Positions 1 through 9,615 of a DNA stretch of 64,000 bases are shown here, in pieces. The number at the start of each line of letters is the position of its first letter. Within the stretch, counting starts at the first letter, position 1. The notes under the pieces were generated by a model. It ran no database searches, was not told the DNA's origin, and worked only from the letters and a program-made list of their open reading frames with translations. This DNA comes from Streptomyces sp. LUP30 (lineage in GTDB: Bacteria; Actinomycetota; Actinomycetes; Streptomycetales; Streptomycetaceae), in the NCBI RefSeq assembly GCF_001746365.1, contig NZ_MJAJ01000013.1, positions 1 to 64,000 of the forward strand. The letters are read 5' to 3'. The translations under genes and the position numbers were made by a program.

Positions 1-1400
1 CCCCGGGGGGCGGCACCCCGCTGCCGCCCGAAGCCGCCGTCGGACAGCCGCGCGCCGCGCAGCCGTTGCCCGCCGAGGCCGCGGCCACGCCTGCCATGGA
101 CCCCAACTCCACTCAGGGGCGGGCGATCAGCGTGCGGACCCTGGGCCAGGGCGTGCCGTTCACCCGGCAGGCCGCGCAGGTGCAGCAGGCACACCAGTCT
201 TTCCAGGCTCAGCAAGTACTTCAGGCGTCGTCCCCGTCGGCTTCGGCCACCCCCGCTCCGCACTCCCCCGGCGGATCCGGGCGGCGACGCAAGCTCGGAA
301 CGCCGCCCGATCCGGCGGCCCGCCCGGAGCAGGCGGCCCGCCCGGAGCAGGCGGCCCGGCCGGAGCAGGCGGCCCGGCCGCACCCGTCGGCCGAGCAGCC
401 CCTTCCACCCCAGGCCGGGCAGACTCCTGCGGGCCCGGCGGCTCCGCAGGCTGCCGCGGCGGCCGGCCCCGCCCCCATGGCGTCGCCGCAGGCGCACCCC
501 TCGCTCGCGGGGCAGGCGCGGCTCGCGCCCGGCGGCTCGGGCACCGAGGGCGCCGGACGGTCGTATGCCATAGGAGCACCGGACGAGAACGCCGCCGAGG
601 GGCCCGAGCCGCTGGACGGTCCCGGTGGGGCCGTCGAGGTGGCGGATCCGCCGCGACCGCAGCCACTGGACGACGAGCTGCCGCCGGAGCCGCTGGACAA
701 CCCGCGTCGGCTGCTGGTGTGGCCCGCGCCGGACGTGCACACGCAGCAGGCGCTCAGCGACCGCGGCTACCGTCCGGTGATCGTGCACTCGCGCGAGGAG
801 GTCGACGCCCAGATCGCCGCGTTCCCGGCCGCGCTGTTCGTGGACCCGCTGACCGGGCCGATCACCCGCACCGCGCTGCAGTCGCTGCGCGCGGCCGCCG
901 TCGCCGCCGAGGTCCCGGTGCTGGTCACGGCCGGGCTCGGGCAGGCCACGCGCGAGGCGGCCTACGGCGCCGACCCCGCCGTCCTGCTGAAGGCGCTCGC
1001 ACCGCGTGACAGCGAGCAGCATCCGCCGCGGGTGCTGCTCATCGAGGAGCACGCCGAGATCGCCCTCGCGCTGACCTCGACGCTGGAGCGGCGCGGGATG
1101 CAGGTGGCCCGGGCGGCCAGCGACGCGGACGCGGTCACCCTCGCCGGGCAGCTGCGGCCGAACCTGGTGGTGATGGACCTGATGCAGGTGCATCGGCGGC
1201 AGTCCGGGATCCTGGACTGGCTGCGGGCCAACGGGCAGCTCAACCGCACCCCGCTGGTCGTCTACACGGCGGCCGTGGACCAGGCGGACCTGCCGCGGCT
1301 CGCGTCGGGGGAGACGGTCCTCTTCCTCGCCGAGCGGTCGACGAGCCCCGAGGTGCAGGGCAGGATCGTGGACCTGCTGGCCCGGATCGGCACCAACTAG
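1..1400 (+). CDS. C-terminal part of a regulator with two tandem receiver-like domains (5' end outside the window)
   Basis: The frame is open to the left edge, so this is the end of a larger protein. The first 230 codons visible are Pro/Ala/Gln-rich linker, including an AARPEQ hexapeptide repeated three times near base 320-365. Two CheY-like folds follow, at about 700-990 and 1020-1390. The second has an acidic pair in LLIEEH, a candidate phospho-Asp in VVMDLM and a Thr in VVYTAA, but the conserved Lys of active receivers is missing (FLAERS), so it may be a pseudo-receiver. Streptomyces carry large PAS/histidine-kinase hybrids with this tail; that the missing N-terminus is a kinase is inference. 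It ends 6 bp before a G+C-rich repeat region. Confidence 0.6.
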   Translation, partial: PGGGTPLPPEAAVGQPRAAQPLPAEAAATPAMDPNSTQGRAISVRTLGQGVPFTRQAAQVQQAHQSFQAQQVLQASSPSASATPAPHSPGGSGRRRKLGTPPDPAARPEQAARPEQAARPEQAARPHPSAEQPLPPQAGQTPAGPAAPQAAAAAGPAPMASPQAHPSLAGQARLAPGGSGTEGAGRSYAIGAPDENAAEGPEPLDGPGGAVEVADPPRPQPLDDELPPEPLDNPRRLLVWPAPDVHTQQALSDRGYRPVIVHSREEVDAQIAAFPAALFVDPLTGPITRTALQSLRAAAVAAEVPVLVTAGLGQATREAAYGADPAVLLKALAPRDSEQHPPRVLLIEEHAEIALALTSTLERRGMQVARAASDADAVTLAGQLRPNLVVMDLMQVHRRQSGILDWLRANGQLNRTPLVVYTAAVDQADLPRLASGETVLFLAERSTSPEVQGRIVDLLARIGTN

Positions 1401-1414
1401 CCGCCCGGGGTCTC

Positions 1415-1523
1415 CGCGGGGCGAAGGCCGTCCGTGCCCGCCCGCCCCCGGAGTCGTCGCGGGGCGAAGGCCGTCCGTGCCCGCCCGCCCCCGGAGTCGT
1501 CGCGGGGCGAAGGCCGTCCGTGC
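1415..1523. repeat. 43-bp direct repeat, 2.5 copies
   Basis: Copies start at 1415, 1458 and 1501; the first two are essentially identical over 43 bp and the third is truncated after 23 bp. Each begins CGCGGGGCGAAGGCCGTCCG. The array fills much of the gap between the upstream regulator and the convergent tetR gene, and no gene is visible in it. Confidence 0.85.
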
Positions 1524-1606
1524 CTTCCTTCCGCGCCGCGGGCCCCGGGCCGCCCGGAGTCTCCGGCGGGCGGGGGCCGTCCGCGGGCGTTCCCCTGCCC
1601 AGCCGC

Positions 1607-2188
1607 TCAGTTGGCGATGATCCTGCGGGCCGCCTCCTTGATGGAGGTGCGCAGGCGGTCGCGGTCGGTGTCCTCGCCGCCCGCCAGGATGCGGCTCATC
1701 TGGGGGACGACGGTGGTCCAGTTGGCGATCGCGATCAGCAGGAAGAGCAGGTCGCGTGCCGGGATCGCGTCGGTGATCACGCCCCGGTCCTGGCCGTCCT
1801 GCATCGCACCGACCTTGAGCGCGTAGTGCTGCCGGCGTTCCGCCTCGTCGGGCAGCTCGGCGGTGCCGTACTCGATGCCCTCCCAGTAGAGCAGGCGCAG
1901 CAGCTCGGGGTGGGCGGCGTGGTAGTCCATCAGCCGGTCGAGCCAGCCCTCGATGTCGTCCGGGTCGACGGGGACGGCCGCCGCGAGGCTGACCATGCTG
2001 TGGCCGAGGACCAGGGAGAACAGCTGGGACTTGTTGCCGAAGTAGGCGTAGATCAGCTGCTTGTTCGCCTTGGCCTCGGCGGCGATGCGGTCGATGCGCG
2101 CGCCCGCGATGCCGTGACGGGCGAACTCCGCGACGGCGGCGTCGAAGATCCGGGCTCGGGTGGCCTCGGGATCCCTGGTGGTTGCCAT
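1607..2188 (-). CDS. TetR-family repressor of the divergent MFS efflux gene
   Basis: 193 residues, a normal TetR length. The N-terminal helix-turn-helix spans about residues 9-55 and carries the usual recognition-helix pattern ending in LIYAYFGNK; the rest is a helical ligand and dimerisation domain. I chose the ATG at 2188: a TACGAT -10 box lies six bases before it, so the mRNA is probably leaderless. A GTG at 2209 would add seven residues. It is divergent from the MFS gene with two matching palindromes between them. In S. coelicolor the SCO4008/SCO4007 pair has this arrangement and SCO4008 is, as I recall, a structurally characterised multidrug-sensing repressor; orthology is inferred from sequence and context. 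Confidence 0.9.
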   Translation of the reverse strand: MATTRDPEATRARIFDAAVAEFARHGIAGARIDRIAAEAKANKQLIYAYFGNKSQLFSLVLGHSMVSLAAAVPVDPDDIEGWLDRLMDYHAAHPELLRLLYWEGIEYGTAELPDEAERRQHYALKVGAMQDGQDRGVITDAIPARDLLFLLIAIANWTTVVPQMSRILAGGEDTDRDRLRTSIKEAARRIIAN

Positions 2189-2211
2189 GGGGCCATCGTA
2201 GCGAGACACGT

Positions 2212-2227
2212 AACCAACTAGTTGGTT
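2212..2227. promoter_or_regulatory. TetR operator 1 (perfect 16-bp palindrome)
   Basis: AACCAACTAGTTGGTT is an exact palindrome just upstream of tetR, 13 bp from its TACGAT -10 box, so a bound repressor would cover the -35 region of tetR and give autoregulation. Confidence 0.85.
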
Positions 2228-2270
2228 GACAGGGAATCGACGTCCGCCTCAGACTGTTGCCCTGTCGTTC

Positions 2271-2288
2271 CAACCAACTGGTTGGTTG
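2271..2288. promoter_or_regulatory. TetR operator 2
   Basis: The arms CAACCAA and TTGGTTG flank CTGG. The inner arms AACCAA/TTGGTT match operator 1, exactly 60 bp away. It ends 30 bp before the MFS start codon, positioned to repress the efflux gene. Confidence 0.85.
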
Positions 2289-2318
2289 CCTGAGCCGCCT
2301 CGAAGGAGCGTCTCCGTC

Positions 2319-3593
2319 ATGTCGTCCGCAGACACCCGCACACCGGCCGCCGCCACGAACCGGCGGATGCCGGCTTCGAATTCGGCTCCGGTTCCGGCTC
2401 CGGCCACGGGCCGGGGCCGGGGCCGGGGCCGGGACCTCCTCCTGGTCCTCATCGCCCTGTGCACCGCTGCCACGGCCGCCAACATCTACGTCGCGGCCCC
2501 GTTGCTCCCGCTCATCGCCCACGACTTCGGTTCGACGCCCTCGGCGGTGGCCTGGATCGCCTCGGTCGCCCAGTTCGGCTACGCGGCCGGTCTGCTGTTC
2601 TTCGCCCCGCTCGGTGACCGTGTGAACCGGCGCCGACTGGTCGCCGTCCTCTCCCTGGTCACGGCCGTGGCGCTGATCGCCGGTGCGGCGGCCACCGGAG
2701 CCGCGACCCTCGCGGCGGCCGTGCTCGTCGCCTCCGCCGCCACGGTGGTCCCGCAGCTCCTCGTTCCGCTGGTCGCGGCACGGGCCCCGGCCGACCGGCG
2801 CGCCCGGCACGTGGCCGCCGTCATCGCCGGACTGTTCACCGGCATCGTCGCGGCCCGCGTGCTCGGCGGACTCGCCGGGCAGGCCTTCGGCTGGCGGACG
2901 GTGTTCGTCGGCGCGGCCGTCCTCACCACGGCCCTGGGGCTGCTGACCGCGGCCGCGCTCCCGGCCGAAGACAGGCCTACCCGGGAGGGTCACCTCTTCG
3001 CCGGTCTGACCGCGATGCCGGGTCTGGTGCGGCGCTCGCCCGACCTGTGGCGTGCCTGCGTGCGGCAGGCCGGCATGTACGGCGCCTGGAGCGCCCTGTG
3101 GACCTCGCTCGCGCTGCTGCTGACGGGCGGCGCGCACGGTCTGTCGACGGCGACCGCCGGTCTCTTCGGCCTCTTCGGGCTGTCCGCCAGCGTCGTCGCG
3201 CCGCTGGCCGGCGGTCTGGTCGACCGCTTCGGCGCGGCGAGGACGGTGCGTGGCGCGTATCTGCTCGCGGCCGTCTCGGTCCCGCTGTTCTGGCTGGGCG
3301 GGCACGTCATGGCGGCGCTGTTCGTGGCGGCGATCGTGATCCACGCGGCTCTCGTCGCGTCCCACGTCGCCAACCAGACCCTGGCCCTGACGACCACCTC
3401 CGCGCCGGCGACCGCCAACAGCGCTTATGTGGTCGCGGGTTTCGCGGGCGGCGCCACCGCCTCGGCCCTGGCCGCCCTCGCTTTCGCCCGTTTCGGCTGG
3501 GGCGGGGTCGTCGCGGTGGCGGGCGCGTGGCTGGTCCTGGGCTGGAGCACGACGGCCGGACGCTCCCGGCCCACCGAGCAGAGGGCGAGGTGA
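2319..3593 (+). CDS. MFS drug-efflux transporter
   Basis: 424 residues with about twelve hydrophobic segments. The short basic N-terminus is rich in RGRGRGR and precedes the first membrane span at DLLLVLIALCTAATAAN. The loop GDRVNRRRL is MFS motif A between spans 2 and 3. The start is the ATG at 2319, preceded by GAAGGAG ten bases upstream; the frame stays open further upstream but without a site. Divergent from and presumably repressed by the TetR gene. Substrate unknown; cationic dyes or drugs are plausible from the SCO4007 comparison. Confidence 0.9.
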   Translation: MSSADTRTPAAATNRRMPASNSAPVPAPATGRGRGRGRDLLLVLIALCTAATAANIYVAAPLLPLIAHDFGSTPSAVAWIASVAQFGYAAGLLFFAPLGDRVNRRRLVAVLSLVTAVALIAGAAATGAATLAAAVLVASAATVVPQLLVPLVAARAPADRRARHVAAVIAGLFTGIVAARVLGGLAGQAFGWRTVFVGAAVLTTALGLLTAAALPAEDRPTREGHLFAGLTAMPGLVRRSPDLWRACVRQAGMYGAWSALWTSLALLLTGGAHGLSTATAGLFGLFGLSASVVAPLAGGLVDRFGAARTVRGAYLLAAVSVPLFWLGGHVMAALFVAAIVIHAALVASHVANQTLALTTTSAPATANSAYVVAGFAGGATASALAALAFARFGWGGVVAVAGAWLVLGWSTTAGRSRPTEQRAR

Positions 3594-3609
3594 GAGCCGC
3601 CGAGCGGTC

Positions 3610-3692
3610 CACCGGACCGCAGCCGCCGCGCACCGGACCGCAGCCGCCGCGCACCGGACGGACGCCGTCGTACACCGGACGGCCCCCGCGCC
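3610..3692. repeat. 21-bp tandem repeat, about 4 copies
   Basis: CACCGGACCGCAGCCGCCGC-type units begin at 3610, 3631, 3652 and 3673; the first two are identical and the last two diverge. A second short duplication of GGGCGGGGCGGTGGAG follows at about 3718-3760. No gene is supported between 3594 and 3801. Confidence 0.75.
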
Positions 3693-3801
3693 CTGCTCCG
3701 CCCCTGACCTGATCAGGGCGGGGCGGTGGAGATCAAAGGCAGGGCGGGGCGGTGGAGGGCAGGGGCGGTCAGACGGTCCGGCGTGCCGACGAATGCGGTG
3801 C

Positions 3802-5481
<1,680 letters not shown>

Positions 5482-5518
5482 CGCCTACGCGGTGGTGATT
5501 GTTGCGCTGATTCTGCGC

Positions 5519-5536
5519 ACATACCACGCGGTATGT
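5519..5536. promoter_or_regulatory. Palindromic operator candidate upstream of the acyl-CoA ligase
   Basis: ACATACC and GGTATGT flank ACGC: seven perfectly paired bases per arm, 38 bp before the ligase start. The geometry fits a TetR-family dimer. The cognate regulator is not visible in this window. Confidence 0.65.
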
Positions 5537-5599
5537 CACTAGCTGACGATGATCGATCACGTCACGACAAAACCCAGGTCAGCACACCAGGTCGGCGCG

Positions 5600-6148
5600 C
5601 TATCGAACAAGTCCCAGCTCAGGGTCCTCACGGAGCTTGCCCAGGGCCCGCGACACCGCCGACTTCACCGTGCCCACGGAGACGTCGAGCACTTCGGCCG
5701 TCTGCGCCTCGCTGAGATCCTCGTAGTACCTGAGGACGACCATCGCCCGCTGCCGCGCGGGCAGCTTCATGATCGCCCGCCACATGGCGTCGTGCAGCGC
5801 CTGGCGCTCGGCCGGATCGTCACTGCCGCCGACCGGATCCGGCTCCGGCAGCTCGTCGCACATGAACTCGTCGACCTTGCGCTTGCGCCACTGCGACGTG
5901 CGCGTGTTCAGCAGCGCCCGGCGGACGTAGCCGTCCAGCGCCCGGTGGTCCTCGATCCGCTCCCACGCGACGTACGTCTTCGCGAGCGCGGACTGCAACA
6001 GATCCTCCGCGTCGCACGGGTTCGCGGTCAGCGACCTGGCGGTGCGCAGCAGCACCGGCTGCCGGGCCCTGACGTACGACGCGAACGACGGGTACGGTGC
6101 AGGCCGCGTCATACCGTTCGAAGCGCTGGTGCACACGGGTGTGGTCAT
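5600..6148 (-). CDS. SigE-family ECF RNA polymerase sigma factor
   Basis: 182 residues. Region 2 covers roughly residues 25-95, with the -10 recognition stretch around DAEDLLQSALAKTYVAW; region 4 covers 118-172, with the helix-turn-helix SEAQTAEVLDVSVGTVKS. There is no region 1.1 or 3, as expected of group 4 sigma factors. No anti-sigma gene is adjacent, which is common in this actinobacterial subfamily. I kept the ATG at 6148, but the in-frame ATG at residue 13 (MTRPAPYPSF) is an equally good start. Target genes cannot be inferred. Confidence 0.85.
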   Translation of the reverse strand: MTTPVCTSASNGMTRPAPYPSFASYVRARQPVLLRTARSLTANPCDAEDLLQSALAKTYVAWERIEDHRALDGYVRRALLNTRTSQWRKRKVDEFMCDELPEPDPVGGSDDPAERQALHDAMWRAIMKLPARQRAMVVLRYYEDLSEAQTAEVLDVSVGTVKSAVSRALGKLREDPELGLVR

Positions 6149-6534
6149 GGCTCCACGCTAGGTTCGGCCCCCGGCCGCGCGGATCGCCCGCAGGTCCCTA
6201 AGCCGAGTCCGTCTCAGGTTGTAGGGGTGGTGCAAGCTCCACCTCCTGAAGGTGGACGAGAAGCCCCCCACTCCTGCGGGATGACCCTGGTACCGCGGGA
6301 TGATCCGTGGTGCTGCGGAGCGCCCCCTTGAAACCAGCTGAAGTCAGCAGGACGACCCCGGACGGACGCCAGAGCGGCAGGAAGGCGCCGCAGCCGGACA
6401 GAGGCACACCGTCGGGACGGTGACGAGGGCGCAGGAGGCAGGAGGCAGGACGCAGGAGGCAGGACGCAGCGGACGGGGATGCACGCCGTCGCGAAAGTGA
6501 CGCCGGACGCAGTCGGACGGATGCCCTCGGACCC
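6149..6534. other. Intergenic region without a supported gene
   Basis: 386 bp between the sigma factor and the end of the thiolase-fold gene. It holds a hairpin candidate CCACCT-CCTGA-AGGTGG at about 6239-6255 and the 7-bp repeat array at 6431. No codon-biased reading frame stands out. Confidence 0.5.
6431..6465. repeat. 7-bp tandem repeat (GCAGGAG/GCAGGAC), 5 copies
   Basis: Five consecutive heptamers alternate between GCAGGAG and GCAGGAC. They lie 70 bp downstream of the thiolase-fold gene, which ends at 6535 on the minus strand. Confidence 0.8.
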
Positions 6535-7740
6535 TCATCCGTCCGACGTGAGGACCAGGCCCGATGTGGGCACTCCGGTCCCCGCCGTCACCAGGACCCG
6601 GGCGGCCCCCGGCAGCTGGTTCACCGAGGTGCCGCGCAGCTGTCGTACCGCCTCTGCGATGCCGTTCATCCCGTGGAGGTACGCCTCTCCGAGCTGACCG
6701 CCGTGGGTGTTGAGTGGCAGCCTGCCCTCCGCCACGAAGGCCGCCCCCTCGCCCGGAGCACAGAAGCCGAACTCCTCCAGCTGCATCAGCACGAACGGCG
6801 TGAAGTGGTCGTACAGGATGCCCACGTCGATGTCGGCCGGCGCCAGCCCGGAACCGCGCCACAGCCGGCGGGCGACCACGGACGTCTCCGGCAGCCCCGT
6901 CAGGTCGTCCCGGTAGAAGCTGGTCATCTGCTCCTGGGCCCGTCCCGCGCCCTGCGCCGCCGCCGCGACCACGGCGGGCGGCCGCGGCAGGTCGCGGGCC
7001 CGCTCCAGCGAGGTGACGACCAGCGCCTGACCGCCGTCCGTCTCCTGACAGCAGTCCAGCAGCCTGAGCGGCTCGGCGATCCAGCGCGAGGCCGCGTGGT
7101 CGGCGAGGGTGATCGGGCGGCCGTGGAAGTACGCCGCCGGATTGGTCGCCGCATGCCGCCGGGCGGTGACGGCGACGGGCCCGAAGGCCTCCTCCGCACT
7201 GAGCCCGTAGGCATACAGGTACCGCTGCGCCGCCATAGCCACCCATGAAGCGGGCGTGAGCAGACCGAACGGCAGCGACCAGCCGAGCGCCGCGCCCTCC
7301 GCAGACGGCTCCCGGTGGCGCACCCCCGACCCGAAACGGCGCCCGGAGCGCTCGTTGAAGGCGCGGTAGCAGACGACGACCTCGGCCACGCCCGTCGCCA
7401 CGGCGAGGGCCGCCTGCTGCACCGTCGCGCAGGCCGCCCCGCCGCCGTAGTGGACCCGGGAGAAGAAGGACAGCTCGCCCATGCCGCAGGCCTGGGCCAC
7501 GGTGATCTCCGGGCTGGTGTCCATCGTGAAGGTCACCAGCCCGTCCACGTCGGCGGGCGTGAGGCCCGCGTCGGCCAGGGCGGCCCGCACCGCCTCCGCC
7601 GCCAGCCGCAGCTCGCTGCGCCCCGAGTCCTTGGAGAACTCCGTGGCCCCGATGCCGACGATCGCGGCCCGGCCGCCGAGGGAGTCCCGGCCGCCGAAGG
7701 AGCCCCGGTCGCCGACGGACTCCCGTGTGCGCCCGCTCAC
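6535..7740 (-). CDS. Thiolase-fold lipid-transfer protein / Ltp2-type aldolase
   Basis: 401 residues with the thiolase/SCPx-like fold: N-terminal AAIVGIGATEFSKDSGRS and the C-terminal thiolase half with YDHFTPFVLMQLEEFGF and LGEAYLHGMNGIAEAV. Members of this family that partner a DUF35/OB-fold protein act as retro-aldolases; in Mycobacterium Ltp2 two Tyr residues are catalytic, and Tyr is present here in both YDHF and EAYLHG (equivalence inferred). It is the last gene of a three-gene operon, overlapping the MaoC gene by 4 bp. Probable role: cleaving propionyl-CoA from a steroid-like or branched acyl-CoA. A degradative thiolase or plain sterol carrier role is the alternative. Confidence 0.8.
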   Translation of the reverse strand: MSGRTRESVGDRGSFGGRDSLGGRAAIVGIGATEFSKDSGRSELRLAAEAVRAALADAGLTPADVDGLVTFTMDTSPEITVAQACGMGELSFFSRVHYGGGAACATVQQAALAVATGVAEVVVCYRAFNERSGRRFGSGVRHREPSAEGAALGWSLPFGLLTPASWVAMAAQRYLYAYGLSAEEAFGPVAVTARRHAATNPAAYFHGRPITLADHAASRWIAEPLRLLDCCQETDGGQALVVTSLERARDLPRPPAVVAAAAQGAGRAQEQMTSFYRDDLTGLPETSVVARRLWRGSGLAPADIDVGILYDHFTPFVLMQLEEFGFCAPGEGAAFVAEGRLPLNTHGGQLGEAYLHGMNGIAEAVRQLRGTSVNQLPGAARVLVTAGTGVPTSGLVLTSDG

Positions 7741-8132
7741 GCGCCGGCCTCCTCGGGGAGGGTGAGCGTGACCGTCCCCGTGACATGCCGGCCCACGCCG
7801 TTGTCCCCGGTGACCCGCACCACGGCGGTGTCGCCGTCGACCTCCTCGATCCGGCCTCTCAACACCATGCTGTCCCCCGGGTAGTTGGGCGCGCCCAGCC
7901 GGATGGCGACCTTGCGGAGGACCGCCGTGGGGCCGAAGCAGTCGGTGAGGTAGCGGCCGACCAGGCCGTTGGTGGTGAGGATGTTCATGAAGATGTCGGG
8001 GGACCCCTTGCGCCGGGCCAGCTCGGGATCGTGGTGCACGTCCTGGTAGTCGCGCGAGGCGAGGGCACCGGCGACGATCAGGGTCCGGGTGACGGCGATC
8101 TCCAGCGGCGGCAGCTCGTCGCCGGCCTTCAC
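7737..8132 (-). CDS. MaoC-family hot-dog dehydratase (ChsH1-like)
   Basis: 131 residues, a single hot-dog domain. The hydratase motif is ASRDYQDVHHDPELA around residues 30-44, carrying the Asp-His pair typical of R-specific enoyl-CoA hydratases, followed by IFMNILTTNGLVGRY. Single-domain MaoC proteins of this size often need a second MaoC half to form an active heterodimer, and the preceding gene supplies one. It overlaps both neighbours by 4 bp (8129-8132 and 7737-7740), which indicates translational coupling and probable complex formation. Confidence 0.85.
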   Translation of the reverse strand: MKAGDELPPLEIAVTRTLIVAGALASRDYQDVHHDPELARRKGSPDIFMNILTTNGLVGRYLTDCFGPTAVLRKVAIRLGAPNYPGDSMVLRGRIEEVDGDTAVVRVTGDNGVGRHVTGTVTLTLPEEAGA

Positions 8133-9160
8133 GCGGCCCCCTCCCGCGCGCGGAACACGGGCAGCGTCAGATCATCGTCGTAGACCCGGAAATCCAGCGT
8201 CACCGGCATCCCGATGCGCACCTTGTCGTAGGGCACGTCGACCACGTCGCTGATCACGCGGACGCCCTCCGCGAGTTCGATCAGCCCCACCGCGTAGGGC
8301 GGGGAGAACGCCGGGAAGGCCGGATGGTGCATCACGACGTACGAGAAGACCGTGCCGTCGCCGTCCGCGTCGACGGTGTCCCACTCCGCCGAACCGCAGG
8401 CGTTGCAGCCGGGCAGCCAGGGGAATCGCAGGGTGTCGCAGGCGGCGCAGCGCTGGATGAGGAAGCGGTGGTCGCGGACTCCCGCCCAGAAACCGGCGTT
8501 GTCGCGGTTGACGACAGGACGCGGCCGACGCTCCGGCCGCTTCACCTCCGTCGCCTCTGCCACCTCCATCGCCCCTGGCGCCTCTGTCGCCCCTGGCGCC
8601 TCCGACTTCTTCTCCGTCGCCTTCGCCGTCGCACCCGACTTCGTCGCCGTCGTTGCGGTCCCGGGTTCCGGCTGCCGTGCGGCGGGCGCGTACTTGAGGA
8701 TGCGGAAGCGGTGGGTGCCGACGAGCGTCCCGCCCACACGGATCTCGGTTCGCGTCGTCACGAAGTGGCCGGCGCCCAGCTTGGTCGTCTTGCGCCGCGA
8801 GACCGACTCGATCACCGTGTCGAAGGCGACCTCGTCCCCGGGGTGCAGCGGGCGCACGTACTCCTGCTCGCAGTCGGTGGCGACGACCGCGGTGCAGCCC
8901 GCCCCGTCGAGGAGGGCCAGCAGTTCGTCGTAGGCCTGCGTCCGTCCCGCATGGCCGCTCAGACCCCCCATGATCCACGCCTGGAGCATGGTGGGCGGGG
9001 CGATCGCGCCGGGACCGGCGTACGCCGGGTTGGCGTCGCCCATCGCCTCGCACCAGTGCCGGATCATGGGCGCGTTGACGGGGTCCCGGCCCACGCCCGA
9101 GACCGCGGCGGGGCGCCCCTCGTAGGCCTTGAGCCGCAGGTGGAGATGGTCGTCGTCCAC
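8129..9160 (-). CDS. MaoC-like / DUF35 OB-fold fusion (ChsH2-like)
   Basis: 343 residues. Residues 1-165 form a MaoC-type hot-dog half (EGRPAAVSGVGRDPVNAPM, then GDANPAY). A low-complexity Ala/Glu/Thr linker follows at about 175-225. The C-terminal 120 residues are a DUF35 domain: a rubredoxin-like zinc ribbon CAACDTLRFPWLPGCNACG and then an OB fold. In the cholesterol igr system ChsH2 has this architecture; its N-half pairs with ChsH1 as a hydratase and its C-half with Ltp2 as aldolase. The start is the GTG at 9160, preceded by GGAAGGAG; the frame runs on upstream but through the operator at 9184. First gene of the operon. Confidence 0.88.
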   Translation of the reverse strand: MDDDHLHLRLKAYEGRPAAVSGVGRDPVNAPMIRHWCEAMGDANPAYAGPGAIAPPTMLQAWIMGGLSGHAGRTQAYDELLALLDGAGCTAVVATDCEQEYVRPLHPGDEVAFDTVIESVSRRKTTKLGAGHFVTTRTEIRVGGTLVGTHRFRILKYAPAARQPEPGTATTATKSGATAKATEKKSEAPGATEAPGAMEVAEATEVKRPERRPRPVVNRDNAGFWAGVRDHRFLIQRCAACDTLRFPWLPGCNACGSAEWDTVDADGDGTVFSYVVMHHPAFPAFSPPYAVGLIELAEGVRVISDVVDVPYDKVRIGMPVTLDFRVYDDDLTLPVFRAREGAA

Positions 9161-9183
9161 GGCCGCACTCCTTCCAGACGATT

Positions 9184-9200
9184 TCTGACTGTCCGTCAGA
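9184..9200. promoter_or_regulatory. TetR-type operator upstream of the ChsH2-like operon
   Basis: TCTGAC and GTCAGA arms separated by TGTCC, 24 bp upstream of the GTG start and just 5' of its ribosome binding site. The 6-5-6 geometry is typical of TetR-family sites near acyl-CoA catabolism genes; no regulator gene is adjacent. Confidence 0.6.
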
Positions 9201-9615
9201 TAGCTTCGCCTGTCAAGGTCGTCGTCACACGGGAAACGCCTGCGCGGCGACGCCGAAGCACCGCCGCGCAGACGCACCCCCCAGCCCCTCCCGACCCCCA
9301 CCCCCACCCCCACCCGGACAGTTGACCGACCGCCCCGGCACTGCGACGAGGTCGAGAGACCAGAGTTGCCCACCGAATACCTGACGAACCATCCCCAAGG
9401 TCCTGATTCGCACTCAAGCGTGAGAGTCAGTCGATAAACCCTCATCTCGATCTTTACTGTCCCTGACATCGCAAAGTCCGGCAGATCGGTCATCGGCCTC
9501 CCGCGCCCCACAAGAGGCGAAGCGTTACGGCGCTTTTCCGCCAGGCCCGGCCGACCTCGGGCGCGTCGTCGCCACCCCTCTTCCCTTTATCGAACACACG
9601 TACGACACTGATTTC
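9201..9615. other. Divergent intergenic region
   Basis: 415 bp between the ChsH2-like operon and the PrimPol gene, which diverge, so both promoters should lie here. It contains a C-rich stretch (CCCCCACCCCCACCC at about 9294-9312). I see no gene; the frame extending the ChsH2-like protein upstream has no start site. Confidence 0.5.
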
